Below, in pieces: positions 15,641-22,518 of a stretch of 30,052 nt of DNA. Every line of letters begins with the position of its first letter. Positions within the stretch are counted from its first letter, which is position 1. A program made the translations under genes and the position numbers. The DNA lies in contig JBBIKU010000007.1 in NCBI GenBank assembly GCA_037445245.1, forward strand, positions 1 to 30,052. Reading direction: 5' to 3'. Source of the stretch: JBBIKU01 sp037445245 (GTDB lineage: Bacteria; Chloroflexota; Anaerolineae; Anaerolineales; Anaerolineaceae). A model generated the notes under the pieces. It saw nothing but the letters and a program-made list of their open reading frames with translations. It searched no databases and had not been told where the DNA came from.

Positions 15641-16690
15641 ATGGCTAGAATATTTGATGTGGTTGAATACCCAAGCGAGATGGCAGATGAGATTGTGCGC
15701 CGCTTTCCCGAACAGGGGGTGGCAGACCTGCGGATCGGGACTCAGGTGATCGTGCGGGAATCTCAACGTGCCGTGTTTTTCCGCGATGGCAAAGCCTTGG
15801 ATACCTTTGGCCCTGGACGGCACACGATTGCCACAGCGAACATCCCCCTGCTGATCAACCTGATCGGCAAAGCCTTCAACGATCGCACGCCGTTCACGGC
15901 AGAGGTGTATTTCGTGGCGATGCGCGAGTTCGTTGACCGAAAATGGGGAACTCCACAGCCGATTATCGTGCGCAATCCAGGGATGGGGCTGGGAGTGGCG
16001 CTGTTGCAGGGCTTCGGGACGTACGGTTTTCAGGTCAGCGATGCGCAGCAGTTTGTCACTCAGGTGGTTGGCGCCCAGGGAATTTACCGCACGGCTGACA
16101 TTGACAATCGCCTGCGCACCATGTTGCTTTCGAAGTTGCAAGATCTGCTGGGCGAAACAACTGCCAGCCGCAGTGTGGTGGAATTGATCAGTTTGACCGA
16201 GGAACTGGGGGCTGGCGTGCGTGCCAAAGCCCAGGACGATTTCGCCGCTATTGGTTTGACCTTGAAATCCTTCTATATCGGAAATCTCAAACCATCTGAA
16301 AAGTCTGCTGAGGAACTGCGTGCAATGGGTATGCTGGATATGACAACCTACACCCAGTTGCAGGCAGCGGATGCTTTGCGTGAAGCCGCCCAAAATCCGA
16401 GCGGTGGCGCCGGCTTGACCGCCGGCATTGGCGCCGGTATGGGGATCGGTAACGTCATCGGTCAATCGCTTTCGGGGATGACTGGGGCGCAGCAACAGCA
16501 ACAAGGTGGCGGTGAGAAGGCTGTCGGCACGCCCAATGTGATGACCCCCTCGGAAGCCGCGAACGTCCTGCGGGTTTCGGAAGAGGACGTGATCGCTGCC
16601 ATCCAGGCGGGCGAATTGAAAGCCCGCAAAATCGGTAATGCCTACCGCATCAGCAAAGAGGCGTTGGACGAGTTCTTGCGAACCCACTGA
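15641..16690 (+). CDS. SPFH (virion-core/YdjI-like) protein with C-terminal excisionase-type HTH
   Basis: A 349-aa protein. Residues about 25-240 are an SPFH/band 7-like domain of the COG4260 type (IGTQVIVRESQRAVFFRDGKALDTFGPGRHTIATANIPLL ... FTAEVYFVAMREFVDRKWGTPQPI ... LKSFYIGNLKPSEKSAEELRAMGMLDM). There is no N-terminal TM. A Gly/Ala-rich, partly hydrophobic stretch (about 255-290) and a poly-Gln run follow. The last about 50 residues (MTPSEAANVLRVSEEDVIAAIQAGELKARKIGNAYRISKEALDEFLRTH) are a MerR/excisionase-like helix-turn-helix (HTH_17). Relatives usually end in a zinc ribbon at this place, so the HTH is a swap. ATG 15641 has GGGAG seven bases upstream; an ATG at 15617 lacks this. It could tether DNA or simply use the HTH as a peptide-binding module. 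Confidence 0.87.
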   Translation: MARIFDVVEYPSEMADEIVRRFPEQGVADLRIGTQVIVRESQRAVFFRDGKALDTFGPGRHTIATANIPLLINLIGKAFNDRTPFTAEVYFVAMREFVDRKWGTPQPIIVRNPGMGLGVALLQGFGTYGFQVSDAQQFVTQVVGAQGIYRTADIDNRLRTMLLSKLQDLLGETTASRSVVELISLTEELGAGVRAKAQDDFAAIGLTLKSFYIGNLKPSEKSAEELRAMGMLDMTTYTQLQAADALREAAQNPSGGAGLTAGIGAGMGIGNVIGQSLSGMTGAQQQQQGGGEKAVGTPNVMTPSEAANVLRVSEEDVIAAIQAGELKARKIGNAYRISKEALDEFLRTH

Positions 16691-16723
16691 GCACTGGCGA
16701 TTGTTGTCATGCGGATAACGACG

Positions 16724-16756
16724 AAAAGGGCTGCCCCCCACGAGGCAGCCCTTTTT
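16724..16756 (+). terminator. rho-independent terminator after SPFH-HTH gene
   Basis: A 12-bp stem (16724-16735 AAAAGGGCTGCC pairing with 16744-16755), an 8-base loop and a run of five T. It lies 33 bp after the stop codon. Confidence 0.9.
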
Positions 16757-16821
16757 GATAATCGGGTTGATCGGCTAATGTGGATCGGTATTCGCCGGCA
16801 GATTTGCTTTTCCCCCCGACA

Positions 16822-16830
16822 TGGTATAAT
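16822..16830 (+). promoter_or_regulatory. extended -10 promoter of sucCD
   Basis: TGGTATAAT (16822-16830), 47 bp before the sucC start. A possible -35 TTTGCT (16803-16808) sits 16 bp upstream. Confidence 0.6.
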
Positions 16831-16877
16831 GCTAGCGAATAAAAACTTTATCGTATCGACATCGATCTGGAGAGTGG

Positions 16878-18014
16878 ATGAAAATTCACGAGTACCAGTG
16901 CAAGCAGATCTTCTCGAGGTGCCGGATTCCAATTCCAAGGGGACAAGTAGCAGTTACAGCCAGCGAGGCAAAACATATCACTGAAGAGTTGGGCGGGCGG
17001 GCAGTTATTAAAGCCCAGGTGTTGGTGGGCGGCCGCGGCAGAGCCGGCGGCATCCGCCTTGCGAAAAGCCCCGAAGAGTCCGAAGAACTGGCGACAAACA
17101 TCCTCGCCATGGATATCAAGGGGCTGCCGGTGCACAAGGTGCTGGTGGAAGAGGCGGTCAACATCGAGAAGGAGATCTATCTCGGCATCACCAACGATCG
17201 GCGCGCCAAAATGCCGGTGATGATCGTTTCTTCGGAGGGCGGCGCCAATATTGAGGAGATCGCTTCTCAATCACCGGAAAAAATCTTCAAAGTTTTGGTG
17301 CACCCGCTGTTGGGTCTGCGCGATTACCAGGCGCGCGACCTAGCGGCAGACATTGATCTGCCCCGCATCCTGTGGCGTTCTTTCATAGAGATTGCCCGCG
17401 GGCTGTGGGAGACTTACGTGGAAAATGACGCCACGCTGGCGGAGATCAATCCGCTGGTCATCAGCAACGATCAGCATCTGCTGGCGCTGGACGGGAAAAT
17501 GGAGATCGACGAGAATGCCCTCTTCCGACACAGCAATCTGGCTGACCTGCGCGATCTCGATGTGGAAGACCCGGCTGAAGTAGAAGCTCGTAAATACGGG
17601 CTGTCTTACGTCAAGCTGGACGGCAATATCGGCTGCATGGTCAACGGAGCCGGGCTGGCGATGGCGACCATGGACATGATCAAGCTGCACGGCGGTACGC
17701 CGGCGAATTTTTTGGATGTGGGCGGCGGTGCCAGTGCCGAGAAGGTGGCGGCTGCCTTTCGTATCATCCTCTCCGATCTTAATATACGGGCGGTGCTGAT
17801 CAATATTTTTGGGGGCATTACACGCTGTGACGAGGTGGCGCGCGGCATTCTTTCCGCCATCGCCGATGTGCAACCCAGCGTGCCGATGGTGGTGCGCTTT
17901 GTCGGCACGAATGCTGCCCAGGGACTGCAAATGATTGCCGAAGCCCGAATGGAAACCGCGGAAACATTGGGCGAAGCCGCCAGGAAATCTGTCGCATTGG
18001 CAGCGGGAGGCTGA
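16878..18014 (+). CDS. sucC: succinate-CoA ligase (ADP- or GDP-forming), beta subunit
   Basis: A 378-aa subunit, close to the usual 385-390. It carries the ATP-grasp fold (about 1-225: MKIHEYQCKQIFSRCRIPIPRG, GGRGRAGG at 51-58, AEINPLV) and the C-terminal CoA-ligase domain (GNIGCMVNGAGLAMATMDMIKLHGG, NFLDVGGGA, and NIFGGITRCDEVARGI from about residue 309). With SucD it makes succinyl-CoA reversibly from succinate, CoA and NTP, the substrate-level phosphorylation step of the TCA cycle. GGAGAG precedes the ATG. The sucC TGA directly abuts the sucD ATG, so translation is coupled. The sequence does not settle nucleotide preference. Confidence 0.95.
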   Translation: MKIHEYQCKQIFSRCRIPIPRGQVAVTASEAKHITEELGGRAVIKAQVLVGGRGRAGGIRLAKSPEESEELATNILAMDIKGLPVHKVLVEEAVNIEKEIYLGITNDRRAKMPVMIVSSEGGANIEEIASQSPEKIFKVLVHPLLGLRDYQARDLAADIDLPRILWRSFIEIARGLWETYVENDATLAEINPLVISNDQHLLALDGKMEIDENALFRHSNLADLRDLDVEDPAEVEARKYGLSYVKLDGNIGCMVNGAGLAMATMDMIKLHGGTPANFLDVGGGASAEKVAAAFRIILSDLNIRAVLINIFGGITRCDEVARGILSAIADVQPSVPMVVRFVGTNAAQGLQMIAEARMETAETLGEAARKSVALAAGG

Positions 18015-18896
18015 ATGAGCATTCTGATCGATCGGAAGACGCGGCTGCTGGTGCAGGGAATCTCTGGCAATGAGGGAATTTATCACACCCAACAGATGGT
18101 AGCTTACTCGACCAATGTGGTCGCCGGTGTGACCCCCCGTAAAGGCGGTGAGTGGGTGCTGGATGGCAAGATCCCGGTTTTCGATTCGGTCAAACTGGCT
18201 GCCGAAGCCACCGGCGCCAATGCCAGTGTTATCTTTGTTCCGGCGCGCTTTGCCCCCGATGCCATGTTCGAAGCCGCCGACGCCGAACTGCCGCTGGTCA
18301 TCTGCATCACCGAAGGCATTCCTGCCCAGGATATGATGCGGGTTCAAACTTATCTGGGTATCAAAGGGGTACGGCTGGTCGGACCCAATTGTCCGGGCAT
18401 ATTATCGCCGGGGAAAGCCAAAGCCGGCATCATCCCCGGGGATATTGTCGGGCGCGGAAACGTCGGCGTGGTCTCACGCTCTGGCACTCTGACTTATGAA
18501 GTTCTGTATGCGCTCAAGCGCGCCGGTCTTGGCGTGAGCACCTGCGTGGGGATTGGTGGGGATGCCATTCATGGGATGAACTTCATGGATGTCTTGAGCC
18601 TGTTTGAAGCCGACCCTCACACCGATCGGATGGTTTTGATCGGGGAGATTGGCGGATGCGAAGAGGAAGACGCGGCTGAATTTATTGCCCGTGAGATCAC
18701 CAAACCAGTGGTGGCGTTTGTTGCCGGGCAGACTGCGCCGCCCGGAAAACGGATGGGGCACGCCGGTGCCATCATTGAGCAGGGACAAGGCACCGCCAGG
18801 GAGAAAATCAGAGCGTTTCTGGCAGCCGGTGTGCGGGTGGCGAATCACGTCGAGGAAATCCCCGAAGTTCTGACTGCGGTGGTGGAAAAAGAATAG
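18015..18896 (+). CDS. sucD: succinate-CoA ligase, alpha subunit
   Basis: A 293-aa subunit. It contains the CoA-binding Rossmann domain (GISGNEGIYHTQQM at about 15-28, GVTPRKGG at 39-45) and the ligase domain with the phosphorylated His in GKRMGHAGAI (His249), which carries phosphate between nucleotide and succinyl sites. GPNCPGIL, GVVSRSGTLTYE and GIGGDAIHGMNF are all canonical. It uses the ATG directly after the sucC stop; the sucC 3' end GGGAGG serves as ribosome binding site. Downstream it converges on the acyl carrier protein gene. A small hairpin at 18954-18973 may help end transcription. Confidence 0.95.
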   Translation: MSILIDRKTRLLVQGISGNEGIYHTQQMVAYSTNVVAGVTPRKGGEWVLDGKIPVFDSVKLAAEATGANASVIFVPARFAPDAMFEAADAELPLVICITEGIPAQDMMRVQTYLGIKGVRLVGPNCPGILSPGKAKAGIIPGDIVGRGNVGVVSRSGTLTYEVLYALKRAGLGVSTCVGIGGDAIHGMNFMDVLSLFEADPHTDRMVLIGEIGGCEEEDAAEFIAREITKPVVAFVAGQTAPPGKRMGHAGAIIEQGQGTAREKIRAFLAAGVRVANHVEEIPEVLTAVVEKE

Positions 18897-18953
18897 AAAA
18901 CCCAAAAATCCACCCCTGCGCAACACCCAGAGAATGGATCATCGGGTCATCGT

Positions 18954-18973
18954 TTCGGCTGCAGACAGCCGAA
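18954..18973. terminator. hairpin between convergent sucD and acp, weak terminator candidate
   Basis: A perfect 8-bp stem TTCGGCTG/CAGCCGAA with a 4-base loop, between the two convergent gene ends. No T run follows on either strand, so terminator function is uncertain. Confidence 0.35.
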
Positions 18974-18986
18974 GATTGGGTTGTGG

Positions 18987-19220
18987 TTACTGTTGGGATT
19001 CGATATATTTCACCACGTCTGCGACCGTCTTTATCTGGCGGGCATCCTCGTCGGAGATGGTGATATCGAATTTTTCACAAAATCCATCGATGAGAAAAAA
19101 TTGATCCATTGAGTCGGCTTTTAGGTCTTCAATGAAGCGCGTCTCAGGTTCGATTTCTTCGCCGTCGATCTTTAATACATCCACGATTACCGCTTTCACA
19201 TCTTCGAACCGATCACTCAT
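18987..19220 (-). CDS. acpP: acyl carrier protein
   Basis: A 77-aa acidic protein of normal ACP length. The phosphopantetheine site is Ser37 in KADSMDQ (Met instead of the usual Leu in the DSL motif). Helix I (VKAVIVDVLKIDGEEI) and helices III/IV (DEDARQIKTVADVVKYIE) match the type II fatty-acid ACP. It would carry growing acyl chains as thioesters. It is not next to fab genes; it stands alone with its own strong promoter (19272-19299), and GGAGG lies before the ATG. A dedicated role, for example feeding acyl groups to the serine palmitoyltransferase-like enzyme 3.3 kb away, is possible but speculative. It may simply be the cell's general ACP. Confidence 0.93.
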   Translation of the reverse strand: MSDRFEDVKAVIVDVLKIDGEEIEPETRFIEDLKADSMDQFFLIDGFCEKFDITISDEDARQIKTVADVVKYIESQQ

Positions 19221-19271
19221 TCGTTATCCTCCAAACAATGCGGTTCATGACCGCGTGGGGTTTTCTATCTG

Positions 19272-19299
19272 ATTGTATCTTTCCTGTCCATTCTGTCAA
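19272..19299 (-). promoter_or_regulatory. promoter of acpP
   Basis: On the minus strand a perfect TTGACA -35 (19294-19299), a 16-bp spacer and a TACAAT -10 (19272-19277), 51 bp before the ACP start. The best -35 match in the window. Confidence 0.72.
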
Positions 19300-19390
19300 G
19301 CCTGGTAGCAGGACAAAGCGGCATCGGGGTCGGCAGTTGGCAAGCACGTTTTGCACTTTCTACGAACTTTTAGTGAGTTTGGGCGTCTTT

Positions 19391-19399
19391 TGGTATACT
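19391..19399 (+). promoter_or_regulatory. extended -10 promoter of the isoprenoid pair
   Basis: TGGTATACT (19391-19399), about 50 bp before the isomerase start. No clear -35. Confidence 0.5.
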
Positions 19400-19449
19400 G
19401 AACCTTAACCCAACCCGGCTGCAATAGCTAAAACACCCCTGTTCGTCAG

Positions 19450-20511
19450 ATGGTGCGCTTTATGGATCAAGAATCGGAAATCATTTCACGCAAATCAGAT
19501 CATATCCGGATCAATATCGAAGAGGATGTCCGCTCCGCGCTCACTACCGGGTTGGAACGCTATCGATTTGTGCACCAGGCGCTGCCAGAATTTGATTTGG
19601 AGTCGGTGAATCTGCGCCAGCAAATATTTGGCAAAACGCTGCACATTCCGCTCCTGATCTCATCGATGACCGGCGGAACGCCCAGAGCCGAAGCGATCAA
19701 TCGAAACCTGGCAATGGCGGCGCAGGCGACGGGGATTGCGATGGGGGTTGGTTCGCAGCGGGCGGCACTTGAGGAACCTTCACGCCTGCCCACCTTTCAA
19801 GTGCGGAAGGGCGCCCCGGATATCTTGCTGTTTGCCAACCTGGGCGCGGCGCAATTGAATTACGGTTACACCGTGGATCATTGCCGCCGGGCGGTCGAAA
19901 TGATCGAAGCGGACGCCTTGATTCTGCACCTGAATCCACTTCAGGAAGCGCTGCAGCCAGAGGGTGACACCCGCTTTGCGGGCTTATTGGGCAAGATCGA
20001 AGCGATCTGTCATCAACTTCCGCTGCCGGTAGTGGTCAAAGAAGTCGGGTGGGGCATCTCGGAGAAAACCGCGGCTGCGCTGGCAGCAGCCGGGGTGGCA
20101 GCCATTGACGTCGCCGGCGCCGGCGGCACCTCGTGGTCACAGGTGGAAATGCATCGCATCCGCGATGAACAACGAGCACAAGCAGCGGCGACTTTTCGCG
20201 GCTGGGGCATCCCCACCGCCGCTTCGATCCTGAGCGTGCGACGCGGCGCTCCCGATACGCCGATATTTGCTTCCGGCGGATTGAAGAACGGCATCGATGT
20301 TGCCAAATGCCTTGCCCTGGGCGCCACGCTGGCGGGAATGGCGGGTGAATTTTTGAAAGCCGCCAATCAGTCTTTTGAGCATGTGCTCCAGGTTATCGAA
20401 CGGGTGCGTTTAGAAATGACGATTTGCATGTTTGTCTCCGGGGCGATTGATCTGGCGGCACTCCGCAGCCTTCCTTTGCTAAAAGATGATGAAACATGGA
20501 TAAGCCGATAG
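19450..20511 (+). CDS. fni: type 2 isopentenyl-diphosphate delta-isomerase
   Basis: A 353-aa FMN- and NADPH-dependent TIM-barrel enzyme interconverting IPP and DMAPP. The motifs are RKSDHIRI near the N-terminus, SSMTGG (71-76), GVGSQRAAL, HLNPLQEALQPEGD (the Glu of PEGD is the Mg-linked acidic site in this family), VVKEVGWGIS, and AGAGGTSW before the phosphate-binding ASGG. It is unrelated to the type 1 (Nudix) isomerase. Two in-frame ATGs, 19450 and 19462, are possible starts and neither has a clear ribosome binding site, so the N-terminus is uncertain by four residues. The downstream prenyl synthase overlaps it by 16 bp, making a two-gene isoprenoid unit. Confidence 0.93.
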   Translation: MVRFMDQESEIISRKSDHIRINIEEDVRSALTTGLERYRFVHQALPEFDLESVNLRQQIFGKTLHIPLLISSMTGGTPRAEAINRNLAMAAQATGIAMGVGSQRAALEEPSRLPTFQVRKGAPDILLFANLGAAQLNYGYTVDHCRRAVEMIEADALILHLNPLQEALQPEGDTRFAGLLGKIEAICHQLPLPVVVKEVGWGISEKTAAALAAAGVAAIDVAGAGGTSWSQVEMHRIRDEQRAQAAATFRGWGIPTAASILSVRRGAPDTPIFASGGLKNGIDVAKCLALGATLAGMAGEFLKAANQSFEHVLQVIERVRLEMTICMFVSGAIDLAALRSLPLLKDDETWISR

Positions 20512-21524
20512 AATTGACACAATATCAACAACGCTTACAACCGGCGATTGAAGATGCATTACGGCAGGCAGTTTTGGGACGGATCAGTGATGATTATGCC
20601 CCTTTGCGGACGATGCTGGCATACCATCTTGGCTGGGAAGGTGAGGGTGCCGGCGCCGATGCCCAGGGGAAGCGCATCCGTCCGTTGTTGGTTTTGCTGA
20701 GCTGCGCCGCCGCTGGTGGGGAATGGCGGCAAGCGTTACCGGCGGCAACCGCGGTCGAATTGATTCACAATTTTTCGCTGATCCACGATGACATTCAGGA
20801 TGGCAGTGCGTTGCGTCGCGGGCGCGCCACGGTGTGGGTTAAGTGGGGGGTGGCTCAGGCGATCAATGCCGGTGATCTGATGTTCATCCTGGCGCATCTG
20901 GCGTTACTTGAACTCGAAGCCGCGTGTGGCGCAGCGACCACTTTACAGGCGTCCCGCCTGCTGCACCAGGGTTGCGTGCGTCTCACTCAGGGGCAGTACC
21001 TGGACCTGCACAACGAAACGGTGGCACGACCGACGATTGAGGATTATTGGTTTATGGTGGAGGGGAAGACGGCTTCGCTGCTGGGATGCTGTACGGAATT
21101 AGGAGCCTTGGTGGCAGGCGTTTCCGATCAGCGCCGGCAGGCTTTTAGGGACTATGGTTACAATTTGGGTCTTGCGTTTCAGGTACTGGATGATTGGCTA
21201 GGGATTTGGGGAGACAGCCAGCAAACCGGTAAATCGATTGAGAGCGACCTGGTGAGTGGGAAGAAGACACTGCCAGTTTTGTATGCCCTGGTGAAAAACG
21301 GACCGTTTGCTAAAACCTGGCAAAACGGTGCTAATGCGGTTGAGCAGGTGCCGCATCTGGCTGCGTTGCTGACAGATGAAGGTGCATCGGAGTTTACCCT
21401 AGCGGAAGCCGACCGCCTGACCAAGCAAGCCAACGCCGCCCTGGAAGCTGCGCTGCCCCGCGAATCCGATTCTGGGATCGCCCTGCGCCAGCTTACAGCC
21501 CATCTTTTGCGCCGGCAATTCTGA
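20496..21524 (+). CDS. short-chain trans-prenyl diphosphate synthase (FPP/GGPP synthase type)
   Basis: A 342-aa all-helical prenyltransferase that condenses IPP with an allylic diphosphate. The first Asp-rich motif is DDIQD (98-102) in ELIHNFSLIHDDIQDGSALRRGRATVW. The second is LDDWLGIWGD (231-240), a DDxxG-x-x-x-D variant. GKRIRPLL (58-65), GQYLDL and GKTASLLG are conserved. Phe at the fifth position before DDxxD, without the two-residue insertion of bacterial FPP synthases, resembles type I geranylgeranyl diphosphate synthases, so a C20 product is likelier than C15; this is inference. It overlaps the isomerase gene by 16 bp. The product could feed carotenoids, quinones or longer prenyl chains. 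Confidence 0.9.
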   Translation: MDKPIELTQYQQRLQPAIEDALRQAVLGRISDDYAPLRTMLAYHLGWEGEGAGADAQGKRIRPLLVLLSCAAAGGEWRQALPAATAVELIHNFSLIHDDIQDGSALRRGRATVWVKWGVAQAINAGDLMFILAHLALLELEAACGAATTLQASRLLHQGCVRLTQGQYLDLHNETVARPTIEDYWFMVEGKTASLLGCCTELGALVAGVSDQRRQAFRDYGYNLGLAFQVLDDWLGIWGDSQQTGKSIESDLVSGKKTLPVLYALVKNGPFAKTWQNGANAVEQVPHLAALLTDEGASEFTLAEADRLTKQANAALEAALPRESDSGIALRQLTAHLLRRQF

Positions 21525-21537
21525 TCGGAGTGGGGGA

Positions 21538-21546
21538 TGTTATAAT
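21538..21546 (+). promoter_or_regulatory. extended -10 promoter of folE
   Basis: TGTTATAAT (21538-21546), 30 bp before the folE ATG. No convincing -35. Confidence 0.5.
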
Positions 21547-21575
21547 CTTATCCGGATTGGAATTTTGGGTGAAGC

Positions 21576-22211
21576 ATGACAGATCAAAACACATCGCTTT
21601 ATCAGGTGGCAGATCTTATTCAAAACACGCCGATCGACCGCAGTTGTATCGAAGATGCGGTTCGAAAAATCCTTAAAGCCGTGGGTGAAAACCCGCAGCG
21701 GCAGGGTTTGCAGCGCACTCCCGAGCGGGTGGCGCGGGCTTACGAGGAGCTGCTGGGAGGTTACCGGGTCGATCCGCTGGCGCAAATCAACGATGCCCTC
21801 TTCGAGGTGTCCTACGATGAGATGGTGGTGGTGCGGGATGTGGAGTTTTACAGCCTGTGCGAACACCACATGCTGCCTTTCCTGGGCAGGGTGCATGTTG
21901 CCTACATCCCTGACGGCAGAGTGCTCGGGCTGTCAAAAATTCCTCGTATCGTGGAAATGTTCGCTCGCCGCTTGCAAGTGCAGGAACGAATGACCCGGCA
22001 GATTGCCGACTTCATCGAACAATTGCTTCATCCTGCAGGCGTGGCAGTGGTGGTCGAGGCGCTGCATTTGTGCTCGATGATGCGCGGGGTTAAAAAGCAT
22101 GACGCCCGCATGACCACCTCGACCATGTTGGGCACCTTCCGCACCAACCTGGCATCACGGATGGAATTTCTGGACAACATCTCTCGCAGTTCTGAGCCGC
22201 TTCACTTCTAG
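21576..22211 (+). CDS. folE: GTP cyclohydrolase I
   Basis: A 211-aa enzyme converting GTP to 7,8-dihydroneopterin triphosphate, the first step to tetrahydrofolate and biopterin. The zinc ligands are Cys95 and His98 in SLCEHHMLPF and Cys166 in HLCSMMRGVKKHDARMTTS. LGLSKIPRIVEMFARRLQVQERMTRQIADFI is the family signature, and NPQRQGLQRTPERVARAYEELLGGY begins the core. Normal length and complete, decamer-forming in known cases. GGGTGAAGC precedes ATG 21576. It has its own -10 element and probably stands alone: 307 bp follow before the next start codon. Confidence 0.97.
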   Translation: MTDQNTSLYQVADLIQNTPIDRSCIEDAVRKILKAVGENPQRQGLQRTPERVARAYEELLGGYRVDPLAQINDALFEVSYDEMVVVRDVEFYSLCEHHMLPFLGRVHVAYIPDGRVLGLSKIPRIVEMFARRLQVQERMTRQIADFIEQLLHPAGVAVVVEALHLCSMMRGVKKHDARMTTSTMLGTFRTNLASRMEFLDNISRSSEPLHF

Positions 22212-22518
22212 CCTTTGATGTCATTCAGCCTGGACTGTTCCGGCGCACCTGTCCGCTCATTCTTAAAGTAATACGGGTTTACCGGCGCGAACGAAGCGAC
22301 TTGCCTCGGGAGGGTTTAATGATTTGGTGCTACCTCAGCCGGTAGTCTGGATATCTGGCGCGAACAGCCCGGTTCGATCTTCTGGATTGAGCGAATTATT
22401 TAAGCCACCTGTGGATTGGGGAGCAGGTTGCATGCAGCAATGGAAGTCATTTGTTAAAGCAGCGGCATTCCGGGACGACAACCAATCCCGCTGCATTCAT
22501 CATCAAATCGAGGTAAAC
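22212..22518. other. long intergenic stretch with no clear gene
   Basis: Between folE and the oxoamine synthase. An open frame in line with the downstream gene extends back to 22324, but its predicted residues look unlike a protein domain, and a good GAGG lies just before ATG 22519. I see no clear terminator or -35/-10 pair, only a small inverted repeat (CTACC/GGTAG near 22328-22343). It may be a long leader. Confidence 0.4.

Noticed and set aside
15626..16741. 371-aa minus-strand open frame over the SPFH-HTH gene
   Set aside because: The plus strand has clear SPFH and HTH domains, a ribosome binding site and a terminator; the minus frame shows no domain and reads into the terminator.
17340..18347. 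335-aa minus-strand open frame across sucC and sucD
   Set aside because: Antisense to two unmistakable genes; His- and Arg-rich shadow composition.
22324..22518. Upstream extension of the Spt-like gene (65 extra residues from 22324)
   Set aside because: The residues do not look like family sequence, homologues start near MDIFQKCYDF, and a proper ribosome binding site lies just before 22519.
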